Source: Ruegeria atlantica (GTDB lineage Bacteria > Pseudomonadota > Alphaproteobacteria > Rhodobacterales > Rhodobacteraceae). Taken from it: a stretch of 64,000 nucleotides of DNA. The stretch is taken from NCBI GenBank assembly GCA_013032095.1, contig WQBJ01000008.1:1-64000 (forward strand). The letters run 5' to 3'. The notes below the pieces were generated by a model, which had not been told where the DNA came from, did not search any database, and was given only the letters and a program-made list of their open reading frames with translations. This document shows positions 16,319 through 25,246 of this stretch, in pieces (positions within the stretch are counted from its first letter, which is position 1; every line of letters begins with the position of its first letter). Made by a program: the position numbers and the translations under genes.

Positions 16319-17248
16319 ATGCCTCTCGCAATGAATCGTGAAGTTTTCATCACCTGCGCCGTGACCGGTTCGGGCGGTACGCAGGACAAATCCCCTCATG
16401 TGCCACGCTCGCCGGAGCAGATCGCGAACTCGGCGATCGACGCGGCCAAGGCGGGTGCTGCCGTCGTTCACTGCCACGTGCGTGACCCTGAAACCGGCGC
16501 GCCTTCGCGTGATCTGAGCCTGTATCGCGAGCTGACCGAGCGTGTTCGCGATGCCGAGGTCGACGTGGTTCTGAACCTGACCGCAGGTATGGGTGGCGAC
16601 ATCGTCTTTGGCTCGACCGAAAGCCCATTCCCGGTCAACGAGGCAGCGACCGACATGATCGGCGCGACCGAGCGGATGGCGCATATCGCCGAATGTCTGC
16701 CCGAAATCTGCACACTGGACTGCGGCACCATGAACTTTGCCGAGGCCGACTATGTGATGACCAACACCCCCGGCATGCTGCGGGCGATGGGTCAGATGAT
16801 GACCGATCTGGGCGTGAAGCCGGAAATCGAAGCCTTTGACACCGGCCATCTGTGGTTTGCCAAGCAACTGGTGAAAGAAGGGATTCTGGAACCCAACGCG
16901 CTTGTTCAGCTGTGCATGGGTGTACCATGGGGCGCGCCGAACGACATCAACACCTTCATGGCGATGGTCAACAATGTGCCGTCCGATTGGACATGGTCGG
17001 CGTTCTCGCTGGGCCGCGATCAGATGCCTTATGCCGCGCAGTCGGTTCTGGCTGGTGGCAACGTCCGGGTCGGCCTGGAAGACAACCTGTTCCTTGACAA
17101 AGGTGTTCTGGCCACCAACGCGCAATTGGTCGAGCGCGCCGTGACCGTGATCGAGAACATGGGCGCAAAGGTCATCGGCCCCGAGGCCGTGCGTGAAAAG
17201 CTGGGCCTGACCAAGCGCGCACCTGTTGCAAAGGGCGTCGCAGCATGA
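16319..17248 (+). CDS. Dehydrocarnitine cleavage enzyme (BKACE family)
   Basis: A 309-residue TIM-barrel beta-keto acid cleavage enzyme (DUF849). These Zn enzymes condense a beta-keto acid with acetyl-CoA and release acetoacetate plus a new acyl-CoA. The Zn-binding HCHVRDP (His51, His53) is visible, with further family segments NLTAGMGGD and GNVRVGLEDN. Between acetoacetyl-CoA synthetase and carnitine dehydrogenase, the expected substrate is 3-dehydrocarnitine, giving acetoacetate and betainyl-CoA. The start follows AAGGAT. Its TGA overlaps the next ATG by four bases, indicating translational coupling. Confidence 0.93.
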   Translation: MPLAMNREVFITCAVTGSGGTQDKSPHVPRSPEQIANSAIDAAKAGAAVVHCHVRDPETGAPSRDLSLYRELTERVRDAEVDVVLNLTAGMGGDIVFGSTESPFPVNEAATDMIGATERMAHIAECLPEICTLDCGTMNFAEADYVMTNTPGMLRAMGQMMTDLGVKPEIEAFDTGHLWFAKQLVKEGILEPNALVQLCMGVPWGAPNDINTFMAMVNNVPSDWTWSAFSLGRDQMPYAAQSVLAGGNVRVGLEDNLFLDKGVLATNAQLVERAVTVIENMGAKVIGPEAVREKLGLTKRAPVAKGVAA

Positions 17249-18681
17249 GCGCCCCGCAAAAAGCAACAATCGTCGGCGGCGGCGTTATAGGCGGGGGCTG
17301 GGTTGCCCGGTTCCTGCTGAACGGCTGGAACGTATCGGTTTTCGACCCGGACCCGGAAGCAGAACGCAAGATCGGCGAAGTGTTGGCCAATGCCCGCCGC
17401 GCTTTGCCAGCGCTCTATGACAAGGCGATGCCGGCCGAAGGCACCCTGACCTTCCATGACGACATGGGCGAAGCGCTGGCCGGTGCTGCATGGGTTCAGG
17501 AAAGCGTGCCTGAACGTCTGGACCTCAAGCATATGATCCACGCACAGATCGATGAGTTGTCGCCTGCGGATGCGGTAATCGGATCGTCGACCTCGGGGTT
17601 CAAGCCGTCCGAGCTGAATGAACATGGCGGCCGTGTCGTCGTTGCGCATCCGTTCAACCCGGTTTACCTGCTGCCGCTGGTCGAACTGGTTGGTGAAGCT
17701 GAGACTTGCGCCAAGGCGTCCAACATTCTGCGGTCGATCGGGATGTACCCTCTAACCGTGCGCAAAGAGATCGACGCCCATATCGCGGACCGCCTTCTGG
17801 AAGCGGTTTGGCGCGAAGGCCTGTGGCTGATCAAGGACGGCATTTGCACGACTGAAGAGCTGGATGAGTCCATCCGCATGGGCTTTGGCCTGCGGTGGGC
17901 GCAGATGGGTCTGTTCGAGACCTACCGGATCGCCGGTGGCGAAGCGGGCATGAAGCATTTCATGGCGCAGTTCGGTCCGGCCTTGCAGTGGCCCTGGACC
18001 AAGCTGATGGACGTGCCCGAATTCACCGACGAACTGGTCGACCTGATCGCCGGTCAGTCGGATGCGCAATCCAGCCATATGTCGATCCGCGAACTGGAAC
18101 GTCTGCGCGACGACAACCTGATCGGCATGATGCGCGCGCTGAAGAAAACCGGTAGCGGCGCGGGTGGCGTTCTGAACGCCCATGAAGCCACCATGCCCGA
18201 ACCTTCGATTGAGGTTCTGCCCGTCACGGTGGACCGCCCCATCCCGCAAAGCTGGACGGACTACAACGGCCACATGAACGAGGCCCACTACCTAGAGGCC
18301 TCGGCCCAAGCGACCGACCGCTTCATGGAGATGATCGGCGCGGATGCAGACTATGTCGCCGCGGGCAACAGCTATTTCACCGTCGAAAACCACATGCAGT
18401 TCCTGGCCGAGCTGCACGCGGGCGACCGGCTGAAAGTCACCACCCATGTTTTGCGTGGCGACGGCAAGAAAATGCAGCTGTTCCACCGTCTCTATGGTGA
18501 AAACGATCAGCTTGCGGCGACGGTTGAAACCTTGCTGATCCACATGGACCTGAACGCGCGCAAAACGTCGCTGCCCTCCGAGGCCGTGGCCGCAAAACTC
18601 GCGGCCTATGCTCAGGATCATGCCCGTCTGCCTGCACCCAAAGGTGTTGGTCGCTACGTCGGTCAAAAGGACGAAATCTAA
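17245..18681 (+). CDS. lcdH: L-carnitine dehydrogenase fused to betainyl-CoA thioesterase
   Basis: A 478-residue two-domain enzyme. Residues 1-~315 are an NAD-dependent 3-hydroxyacyl-CoA dehydrogenase-like domain with Rossmann loop GGGVIGGGW (11-19), STSGFKPSEL (115-124) and the catalytic His in AHPFNPVYLLPLVE (134-147). It oxidises L-carnitine to 3-dehydrocarnitine. Residues ~320-478 form a hotdog thioesterase domain with DYNGHMNEAHY (339-349), which would hydrolyse the betainyl-CoA made by the preceding enzyme to glycine betaine. The two activities are separate proteins in pseudomonads; the fused form is known in Rhizobiales and Rhodobacteraceae. Two hairpins follow the stop codon. Confidence 0.93.
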   Translation: MSAPQKATIVGGGVIGGGWVARFLLNGWNVSVFDPDPEAERKIGEVLANARRALPALYDKAMPAEGTLTFHDDMGEALAGAAWVQESVPERLDLKHMIHAQIDELSPADAVIGSSTSGFKPSELNEHGGRVVVAHPFNPVYLLPLVELVGEAETCAKASNILRSIGMYPLTVRKEIDAHIADRLLEAVWREGLWLIKDGICTTEELDESIRMGFGLRWAQMGLFETYRIAGGEAGMKHFMAQFGPALQWPWTKLMDVPEFTDELVDLIAGQSDAQSSHMSIRELERLRDDNLIGMMRALKKTGSGAGGVLNAHEATMPEPSIEVLPVTVDRPIPQSWTDYNGHMNEAHYLEASAQATDRFMEMIGADADYVAAGNSYFTVENHMQFLAELHAGDRLKVTTHVLRGDGKKMQLFHRLYGENDQLAATVETLLIHMDLNARKTSLPSEAVAAKLAAYAQDHARLPAPKGVGRYVGQKDEI

Positions 18682-18729
18682 AATGCTCACCACCGTTCTC
18701 TTCCGTGCACCTGTGCCGGTGTGAGCATT
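18682..18729 (+). promoter_or_regulatory. Large hairpin enclosing a 13-codon ORF
   Basis: AATGCTCACCACCG pairs with CGGTGTGAGCATT (13 bp, one bulged C) around a 21-base loop, directly after the lcdH stop. A 13-codon ORF with ATG (18683-18724, MLTTVLFRAPVPV) lies wholly within the hairpin. It may be part of the operon's 3' end or a leader for the BCCT gene. Confidence 0.5.
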
Positions 18730-18733
18730 CACT

Positions 18734-18773
18734 GGCGGGTCGAGCCGTACAGGTTTCGATCCGCCAATTTTTT
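18734..18773 (+). terminator. Rho-independent terminator between lcdH and BCCT
   Basis: GGCGGGTCGAGCC pairs with GGTTTCGATCCGCC (about 12 bp with one bulge) and is followed by AATTTTTT. It should end or attenuate transcription before the BCCT gene. Confidence 0.75.
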
Positions 18774-18823
18774 GGAAGGGCACAAACAAAGAACGTCCAA
18801 TTTCTCAAAAAGGGAGGAAAAAC

Positions 18824-20515
18824 ATGTCAGATGACAACCACAATTCCCACCTGGTGGCCAAGAGCGGTTTCTTTACCGGCCTCCACCCGGGAATGAGCAT
18901 CGCGGCCAAAGGTATGATCGCCGCCTTCGTGATCTTCACGGTCATGAATGTCGAATTTGCCGGAGGGCTCTACAAATCCATCCGCAGCTGGATCGAAAAC
19001 GGCTTAAGTTTCTACTACATCACGCTGTTCTCTATCGGGCTGTTTGTATGCCTTTGGCTGATGTTCTCAAAACACGGCAAGGTTCGCTTGGGCGACGATG
19101 ATTCACGCCCCGAGTTTAGCAACTTCAGCTGGTTTTCGATGCTGTTCTCGGCCGGAATCGGGATCGGCATCCTGTTCTTCGGAGTGGCAGAACCCATCTT
19201 CTATTTCGACAACACAGAAGTCTGGGGGTATCCAAACAACCCGCACGCGGACCTGCGAGGCAACACGGAAATGGACATGCCGCGCGCGGTTGACGCAATG
19301 CGTGTTACCTTCTTCCACTGGGGCTTTCACGGTTGGGCATTCTACGTTCTTGTTGGCCTGAGCCTGGCGTATTTCGGGTTCCGCAAGAAACTGCCTTTGA
19401 CCCTACGCTCGGCGCTGTACCCCCTAATCGGAGATCGGATTTATGGCCCCTGGGGTCACGCGGTCGACCTGTTGGCCGTGTTCGGCACCGTTTTTGGCGT
19501 TGCGACTTCGCTGGGTCTGGGTGTCAGCCAGATGGCGGCTGGTCTGAACCACCTGTTCGGCATTGACCCGGGGATCGGCACCAAGCTGGTTCTGATCGCG
19601 GTGGTTTCGGTCATTGCGACTGCATCAGCTGTGTCGGGCGTCGGTAAAGGCATCCGCATCTTGTCGGAATGGAATATCTGGCTGTCGGTTGTTTTGCTGT
19701 TCGGCTTTGTTCTGTTTGGCCCCTTCCAGTGGCTGATGGGCTTTTTCGTGACGTCCCTTGGGGACTACATCTGGAACTTTGTTCCAATGGGTTTCTGGAC
19801 AGCGACTGAAGCCACCGAAATCTCGTGGCAGGGTGGCTGGACGATCTTCTACTGGGGCTGGTGGATTTCGTGGTCGCCTTTTGTGGGTGTGTTCATTGCG
19901 CGCATCTCGCGCGGACGCACCATTCGAGAGTTCATGATCGGTGTGATGTTCGTTCCAACCACCATCGCGTTCTTCTGGCTCTGCATGTTCGGCGGCAACG
20001 CGATCTGGCAGGAATTGCACATGGGCGCGGGCCCGGGTGCCGTCGATGGCGCCGGCATCATTCAGACCGTTCGTGACTGGGACTTGCCAAACGCACTGTA
20101 TGGCACCATCGACAATATCGGAAAATCCAGCTGGCTGGGTGAGATCAACTGGTTCAGTTGGCCCATGTCGCTGCTGGCGACATTCCTGTTGTTCTCATGG
20201 TTTATCACCTCATCGGACTCGGGCACCTTGGTGATCACCACCATGTTGTCGATGGGCGACGATAATCCACCGAAGAAATTCCGCATCATCTGGGGCCTCG
20301 GCGAGGGTGTCGTTGCCGCTGCTCTTCTTCTTGCAGGCGGTTTGGGCGCCCTACAAACGGCGTCTATCGCTGCAGCTTTCCCGATATCTTTCGTGCTGAT
20401 CGCAATGATCTGGGGGTTGCTGAAATCCCTGAACGAAGATTCTTCGGCTGCTCCGATTTCGCAGGCTCCGGTTGCATCCGACGGCACTCGGATAAAACAA
20501 GACCTACGAGCTTAG
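18824..20515 (+). CDS. BCCT-family betaine/carnitine transporter
   Basis: A 563-residue inner-membrane carrier with about 12 membrane helices. The family signature is WWISWSPFVGVFIARISRGR, with FSNFSWFSMLFSAGIGIG in helix 3. BCCT carriers import quaternary amines such as betaine, carnitine, choline or DMSP by Na+ or H+ symport or exchange. Its position after the carnitine catabolic genes suggests carnitine uptake, but a terminator and a 142-bp gap separate it from lcdH, so it may be transcribed or tuned independently. The start follows a strong GGGAGG. Confidence 0.93.
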   Translation: MSDDNHNSHLVAKSGFFTGLHPGMSIAAKGMIAAFVIFTVMNVEFAGGLYKSIRSWIENGLSFYYITLFSIGLFVCLWLMFSKHGKVRLGDDDSRPEFSNFSWFSMLFSAGIGIGILFFGVAEPIFYFDNTEVWGYPNNPHADLRGNTEMDMPRAVDAMRVTFFHWGFHGWAFYVLVGLSLAYFGFRKKLPLTLRSALYPLIGDRIYGPWGHAVDLLAVFGTVFGVATSLGLGVSQMAAGLNHLFGIDPGIGTKLVLIAVVSVIATASAVSGVGKGIRILSEWNIWLSVVLLFGFVLFGPFQWLMGFFVTSLGDYIWNFVPMGFWTATEATEISWQGGWTIFYWGWWISWSPFVGVFIARISRGRTIREFMIGVMFVPTTIAFFWLCMFGGNAIWQELHMGAGPGAVDGAGIIQTVRDWDLPNALYGTIDNIGKSSWLGEINWFSWPMSLLATFLLFSWFITSSDSGTLVITTMLSMGDDNPPKKFRIIWGLGEGVVAAALLLAGGLGALQTASIAAAFPISFVLIAMIWGLLKSLNEDSSAAPISQAPVASDGTRIKQDLRA

Positions 20516-20533
20516 AATTAGGTTTCAAAGATG

Positions 20534-20567
20534 GGCACCACCGAGAAAGCTATTCTTCGGTGGTGCC
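20534..20567 (+). terminator. Hairpin after the BCCT gene
   Basis: GGCACCACCGA and TCGGTGGTGCC form a perfect 11-bp stem with a 12-base loop, 18 bases after the BCCT stop. No T-run follows, so it may act as an RNA 3'-end stabiliser or weak terminator. Confidence 0.6.
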
Positions 20568-20892
20568 ACAAGTTCCCTCGGTGAGCAGGGTTTCAGAATC
20601 CCGACACCACGACCCGGATCAAACCACCTTTTTGAATTGAACAAAAAGCTTCCCCGACAACTGCCTGTGTTAATTTGTGGTGTCAAAATTACCTTGAAAA
20701 ACCGTTTAGGTTCGATCGGTTTCGCATCCGACAAGAGTCCGGAGCCGTGCAGAATATGGAGCTGCGATGCTACCAAAATACGCGTCTAGGACTGTCACAG
20801 AGAAGTAGCTTCCGAACTTGTTGACACTCATGTGTTGCGCTCCAGCCAAATACGGTTTCTGCTGCAAGAAAACCGCTCTTCAGGAGGTCGCA
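20568..20892. other. Intergenic region upstream of the oxidoreductase
   Basis: About 325 bases without a convincing gene. A minus-strand frame at 20525-20776 has no ribosome site or recognisable protein and overlaps the hairpin. The only clear signal is the AGGAGG ribosome site at its right end. Confidence 0.5.
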
Positions 20893-21924
20893 ATGCCCCA
20901 ATCATCCGCCACCAATCGTCGTATTGTTCTTGCTGAACGCCCAAATGGACAACCCGACGAGAATACGTTGCGCCTTGAAACCACAAGCGTTCCTGAGCCT
21001 GGTCCAGACGAGATGCTGGTACGCACGGTGTATCTGTCGCTGGATCCTTACATGCGCGGGCGAATGAATGATGCCAAATCTTATGCCGAACCCGTTCCGA
21101 TTGGCGGAGTTATGACAGCTCAGGTCGTTGGACAGGTGGTAAAATCCAACATCGAGGCGTACGAGGTCGGAGACTTTGTGCTGAACTTAAGCGGTTGGCA
21201 GGACTTCGCTGTCTCTGACGGAACACAGGTCGTGAACTTGGGAAAATCCCCGGACAATCCGTCTTGGGCGCTCGGCATTTTAGGAATGCCCGGCTACACG
21301 GCTTACGCCGGTCTTCTTAAAATCGGGGAACCCAAGGCTGGTGAAACAGTTGTTGTGGCTGCCGCAGCCGGTCCTGTTGGCGCAACTGTCGGTCAAATCG
21401 CAAAGTTAAAAGGATGTCGTGTGGTGGGCATCGCAGGCGGCTCGGAAAAATGCACACATGTTGTCGAAAACCTCGGGTTTGATGCGTGTTTGGACCACCG
21501 ATCTGACGATCTGGCTGCGCAATTGCGTGATGCCTGCCCAGATGGAATTGATGTCTATTTCGAAAACGTTGGCGGCAAGGTTCTTTATGCTGTGTTACCG
21601 CTCTTGAACCCGTTCGCACGGGTGCCCGTCTGTGGGATTGTATCCTGGTACAACCTGCCCGGCTTGCCCGACGGCCCGGATATGGGCCCTGCGATCATGG
21701 GCACGATTTTGCGGATGAAAGTCAAAATGCAGGGTTTCATAATCTTCGACAACTTCGGACCTGAGGTGTACCAGGAGTTTGTCCGAGACATGACGTCCTG
21801 GCTCGAAAACGGTTCAATCAACTACAAAGAACATGTGGTTGAGGGGCTGGAAAATGCTCCTGAAGCCTTCAACAAACTTCTGGAAGGCGGAAACTTTGGG
21901 AAATTGGTGGTGAAAGTTGGTTAA
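20893..21924 (+). CDS. Zinc-independent NADP oxidoreductase (MDR, CurA/YncB-like)
   Basis: A 343-residue medium-chain reductase of the leukotriene B4 dehydrogenase/alkenal-reductase type. SLDPYMRGRM is the family fingerprint near residue 50. The cofactor-binding segment AAAAGPVGATVGQIAKLKG lies near residue 155, and no structural or catalytic zinc ligands are seen. Such enzymes reduce alpha,beta-unsaturated ketones and aldehydes with NADPH in the cytoplasm. The start is at 20893, preceded by AGGAGG; the open frame extends 25 codons upstream without support. It appears to be a single-gene unit. Confidence 0.9.
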   Translation: MPQSSATNRRIVLAERPNGQPDENTLRLETTSVPEPGPDEMLVRTVYLSLDPYMRGRMNDAKSYAEPVPIGGVMTAQVVGQVVKSNIEAYEVGDFVLNLSGWQDFAVSDGTQVVNLGKSPDNPSWALGILGMPGYTAYAGLLKIGEPKAGETVVVAAAAGPVGATVGQIAKLKGCRVVGIAGGSEKCTHVVENLGFDACLDHRSDDLAAQLRDACPDGIDVYFENVGGKVLYAVLPLLNPFARVPVCGIVSWYNLPGLPDGPDMGPAIMGTILRMKVKMQGFIIFDNFGPEVYQEFVRDMTSWLENGSINYKEHVVEGLENAPEAFNKLLEGGNFGKLVVKVG

Positions 21925-22103
21925 CCGATTAGGCGGCGAAGTATCGTAAGTGCTTGTACCACTGACGATGCGGTCACCGGTGAAGTAACGACGACCACAT
22001 AAATCACTGGGTCGTCTTTCAGCGGACCGGCGGCCTAACTATCTAATGCTGTGATCTGAATCCGATCAAGCATGTGCTTGTGCGGCGGTGCAATGTGGCA
22101 AAG

Positions 22104-22883
22104 TCAGTTCAATCGACCATAGAACGTCATACGGGCGCTCTCTGACAGTGCCACGCCGGGCTCAGCATTATAGGCCAGTACAGCGAGCATTCGTGTTATG
22201 TCACTTTCATTCGGGGAAACCCGGTGTATGGAGTTCCGACCGCGAAACAGCACCAGCGTCCCCGGGTCCATGCACAGCACCTGTGGCTCCATTTCACTGT
22301 CCAAGACAGCCCTGACACCGTCGTAATTCATGTCGCCCGTGCCCGCGTCCCGCAAGTCCTTCACATATTCGAAACGGCCGCCGGCGTCGGGTTTTTGGAT
22401 CAGTAGCGTGATGGCGAACGATGAGTTGTCGAAATGCCAGCCGAGTTCCTGCCCCCGGGTGGCATAGTGAATATTGATTGAGGACAGCGGGTCTGCATAG
22501 GGGTGCAGTTCGGTCTCGCCCGTAGCCTGCTTAATGAAGCTACGAAAGGACGGGGCGTTGTATAGAATGCGCAGCGGTGATGTTGGCGAAACCACGTCGT
22601 CGCAGATGCATCCCTTGGACGACTGTACCCGTCGATTGGCCGGATGCGATGCGTCAAAAGCAGGATCCGTCGGCGTCAGATAGACCGAATGGCTCTGCGT
22701 ACAGAAATACGCCTGGTCCTGGCTGGCAATGGCTTCGGCTTGCACAGAGTAAAGCGCCTCGGGGCGGATGAAATCCTCCAAGACCAGCGCTCCGTTCTCA
22801 TCCAGTGACGATCTTGCAATTGCACCGAAGTCCTCGCTTCCCAGTGGATAACGTTCAAAGTCGACGATGTCTGCTATTTCCAT
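22104..22883 (-). CDS. 2-oxoglutarate/Fe(II) oxygenase, substrate unknown
   Basis: A 259-residue cytoplasmic protein with the complete facial triad of 2OG-dependent oxygenases: His150 and Asp152 in GWHFDNSSF, His220 in NSIHRVSP and the 2OG-anchoring Arg231 in DITRMLAVLAY. The aspartate is present, so hydroxylation rather than halogenation is expected. Overall pattern and length resemble the ArpA/HalD-like small-molecule oxygenases rather than the TauD/gamma-butyrobetaine hydroxylase group. It sits alone between the carnitine region and a betaine-type regulator, so a quaternary amine or amino acid is a plausible substrate; this is inference. A long intergenic region with a perfect palindrome lies upstream. 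Confidence 0.85.
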   Translation of the reverse strand: MEIADIVDFERYPLGSEDFGAIARSSLDENGALVLEDFIRPEALYSVQAEAIASQDQAYFCTQSHSVYLTPTDPAFDASHPANRRVQSSKGCICDDVVSPTSPLRILYNAPSFRSFIKQATGETELHPYADPLSSINIHYATRGQELGWHFDNSSFAITLLIQKPDAGGRFEYVKDLRDAGTGDMNYDGVRAVLDSEMEPQVLCMDPGTLVLFRGRNSIHRVSPNESDITRMLAVLAYNAEPGVALSESARMTFYGRLN

Positions 22884-23208
22884 GCTGCCAGCCTATACTA
22901 GAGAAGCTTTGAATAGGCCGATTAAACCTTTTCTTTTGGAATGCGGAAAGCTGCTTTTTTCGGCGTGACAAAATTTCAAACGAGCAATGTAAGAATCTGA
23001 AAAACTCGCCACCGGCTTTTAAGCATTTGAATAGAGACAATTTATTCATGGGGCGCGACTACGAATGCCCCCTGCCCGCCTCAAGACGGGCCCCTCTGAC
23101 AAGACCCTCCACTTCTTGGTGGTTGCGACGAGCCAGAACCCACGCTGGTCAAGCCTACCTAAACAGTTCCATTGGAACTGACGTCAATCATTTCGACAGT
23201 ACCACACG
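22884..23208. other. Intergenic region upstream of the 2OG oxygenase
   Basis: About 325 bases with no credible gene. It contains the palindrome at 23164-23180 and a short GC-rich stem near 23075-23094 (GCCCG...CGGGC). The promoter of the oxygenase should lie here, probably in the AT-rich part 22900-23030. Confidence 0.5.
23164..23180. promoter_or_regulatory. Perfect 17-bp palindrome
   Basis: CAGTTCCA-T-TGGAACTG is perfectly symmetric around a single base. It lies 28 bases beyond the stop of the AraC-type gene and about 280 bases upstream of the oxygenase start on the same strand. It could be an operator or a short hairpin; the binding factor is unknown. Confidence 0.35.
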
Positions 23209-24159
23209 TCATCCGATCTTGTTCTTTTGCAAATGCGGTGTAGTCCCAAAATGGGCGCGGTACACCCGCGCGAAATGGCCAGGGCTTTCGAACCCGCAGG
23301 CAAATGCAACTTCCGTAACCGAGGATTCTGTTTGCAATAGCAGCTTACGCGCTCGGTCCAGTCGCATCTCCATCGAGTATTTCTTGGGGGACGCATTTAG
23401 GTACTTTCCAAACAAACGTTCCAGCTGGCGTGTCGATATCCCGATTTCCATCGCTATTTTGGACGGTGAAACCGGTGCTTCAATCGACTTTTCCATAATT
23501 TGGATCGCTTTGGCCAAATGGGCGTTTCGCATCCCATTCCGAGACTGGATCGATACACGCTGTTCTGCTGTAGCATTACGAACGGCGTTATAGACCATCT
23601 GGTCGGACACAGCGACGGCAAGATCATGGCCGTGGTCCTGTTCAATAAGATGAAGCATCAGGTCCGCTGTGGCCGTGCCGCCGGATGCAGTTATGAATTT
23701 GCCTTCGACGGTAAACACGCTGCGCACCAGATTGACCTCCGGAAAAGCCTCCATGAAGCTGTCGTGATATTCCCAATGAATTGCAGCTTCGGAACCGTCC
23801 AGAAAACCCGCCTCTGCCAATAGCCAAGCTCCAGAGCACAGTGCTCCGATCGGAGTACCCCGGGCACGTTCACGCCTGAGTGCAGACAGCAGTGAACGCG
23901 ACGCATGTGCTAGCATGTTTATACCAGACAGCACGAACAACCTGTCACATTTGGGAATATCCGACACATCCCCGTCCACTACTGTTTTGACGCCATTGGA
24001 ACAGGTGACGGTTTCCCCGTCTTCCGATAGAATTGACCACTTGTACAGCTCTTCACCCCGTACAAGGTTCGCAATACGAAGTGGTTCAATCGCGCAGGAA
24101 AACGCTAGGTATGAGAACTCTTCGATGAGCAGAAAGACAAAGTGCTGCGGGTTGGACAT
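23209..24159 (-). CDS. GlxA/GbdR-type AraC regulator
   Basis: A 316-residue regulator with the same architecture as the one at 13301: an N-terminal DJ-1/PfpI-like domain (FVFLLIEEFSYLAFSCAIEP, then GALCSGAWLLAEAGFLDGS with a Cys at the nucleophile-elbow position) and a C-terminal AraC domain (MEIGISTRQLERLFGKYL and AFACGFESPGHFARVYRAHF). GbdR and CdhR of this family respond to glycine betaine, dimethylglycine or carnitine. It follows proX by 75 bases on the same strand, with an intervening terminator, so it may control the importer or the neighbouring betaine genes. The ligand is not readable from sequence. Confidence 0.87.
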   Translation of the reverse strand: MSNPQHFVFLLIEEFSYLAFSCAIEPLRIANLVRGEELYKWSILSEDGETVTCSNGVKTVVDGDVSDIPKCDRLFVLSGINMLAHASRSLLSALRRERARGTPIGALCSGAWLLAEAGFLDGSEAAIHWEYHDSFMEAFPEVNLVRSVFTVEGKFITASGGTATADLMLHLIEQDHGHDLAVAVSDQMVYNAVRNATAEQRVSIQSRNGMRNAHLAKAIQIMEKSIEAPVSPSKIAMEIGISTRQLERLFGKYLNASPKKYSMEMRLDRARKLLLQTESSVTEVAFACGFESPGHFARVYRAHFGTTPHLQKNKIG

Positions 24160-24173
24160 GGTGGCTTTCGTTT

Positions 24174-24207
24174 CAAAAGCAAAACTGCGCGGGACAAACC
24201 GCGCAGT
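24174..24207 (-). terminator. Rho-independent terminator of proVWX
   Basis: On the minus strand ACTGCGCGG and CCGCGCAGT form a perfect 9-bp stem (loop TTTGTC) followed by TTTGCTTTTG. It stands 27 bases after the proX stop and before the AraC-type gene. Confidence 0.8.
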
Positions 24208-24234
24208 CTCAATGGCAGGGTTGTTTCCTAGAGG

Positions 24235-25227
24235 TTATTGCGCGGCGCTGCGAGCGGCATCCAGCCAGCTGTCATAGGCGGCCTGATTTGCAGTGATCCA
24301 CTCGTCGACATGACGGTCGATGTCATCCGAGCTATCCTCGCCGTCCGCGATCTTTTTGTTCTGCGCCGAAATATCATTGATGTCGATTTTGGCTACTTCG
24401 AACAGCTTTGCCGCAGCGGGGTTCGCCGCCAAGAAGTCGTCGGTCGCAACGACTCGGATGCTGTCGACGGCAAAACCCAGGTCCTTTCCATCAAAAGTGG
24501 TCTCGGCTGTCGCACCATCAGGCAGTGACGAGTACGGTACGGCGAGGAATTCGACGTTTTCCCCCGGGATCAGAACGCCCGACACCCAATACGGAGTCCA
24601 TGTGTAGTACAGCACGTTTTCACCGCTTTCGCTGCGCGCAATCGTATCGGCGATAATCGCGTTATACTCACCCTGGTTGTGGTTCACAGTGTCGCGCAAT
24701 CCGAACTCGTCAAGCTGATGTTCAATCACACGCTCGCATCCCCAACCGGGAACACAGCCTGCAAGGTCGGCTTTACCATCGCCATCAGCATCGAACAGTG
24801 CGGCTTTTTCAGGATCGGCCAGGTCTCCAATATTTTGCACACCGGCATCATAGGCAGATTTGTTGATCAGATAGCCCTGCAACGCTCCATCGATCAGGGT
24901 GCCAACTTTTTCCAGAACCTCATCACCGCCGGATTCCTGAAAGAACGTGTCATGCAGACCATTCCAGTGAACAGCGGTGAAATCCGCATCGCCGGTTCCG
25001 AGGGCCAGGTGCAGCGTCTGCGCCTGAACCTCTTCGGGTTCAGCCACCTCGTAACCCAGATCAGTGAGAGCTTTGAACAGGATGCGGTGCTGGAACAGTT
25101 CTTCCGTGATCGGTTGGAGAATGGGGCGGACAGTTACTCCTTCGCCCGGCAGGTGACCGTCCGCAAACGCGGCCGCGCTCAGGATAGTTGTGGCGGCAAA
25201 CGCGGCCAGAGTGGATTTGACGAACAT
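24235..25227 (-). CDS. proX: Glycine betaine-type ABC substrate-binding protein
   Basis: A 330-residue periplasmic binding protein. The signal peptide is residues 1-22, cleaved after AAAFA. The mature protein has the ProX/OpuAC fold segments (TEELFQHRILFKALTDLGYE, FTAVHWNGLHDTFF, YYTWTPYWVSG) with several Trp/Tyr residues suited to an aromatic cage for quaternary ammonium groups. It is the last gene of a three-gene importer operon and starts after GGGAGG. Glycine betaine, proline betaine, carnitine and choline are all possible ligands; the two betaine catabolic clusters on either side fit a catabolic as well as an osmoprotective role. Confidence 0.93.
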   Translation of the reverse strand: MFVKSTLAAFAATTILSAAAFADGHLPGEGVTVRPILQPITEELFQHRILFKALTDLGYEVAEPEEVQAQTLHLALGTGDADFTAVHWNGLHDTFFQESGGDEVLEKVGTLIDGALQGYLINKSAYDAGVQNIGDLADPEKAALFDADGDGKADLAGCVPGWGCERVIEHQLDEFGLRDTVNHNQGEYNAIIADTIARSESGENVLYYTWTPYWVSGVLIPGENVEFLAVPYSSLPDGATAETTFDGKDLGFAVDSIRVVATDDFLAANPAAAKLFEVAKIDINDISAQNKKIADGEDSSDDIDRHVDEWITANQAAYDSWLDAARSAAQ

Positions 25228-25246
25228 TTAGGTTCCTCCCAGTAGA

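Noticed and set aside
20525..20776. Minus-strand 83-aa open frame
   Set aside because: Overlaps a strong hairpin, no ribosome site, no similarity to known proteins.
22104..22883. 2OG oxygenase as gamma-butyrobetaine hydroxylase or TmpA
   Set aside because: Only 259 residues with triad spacing unlike the TauD/BBOX group, and no N-terminal zinc domain.
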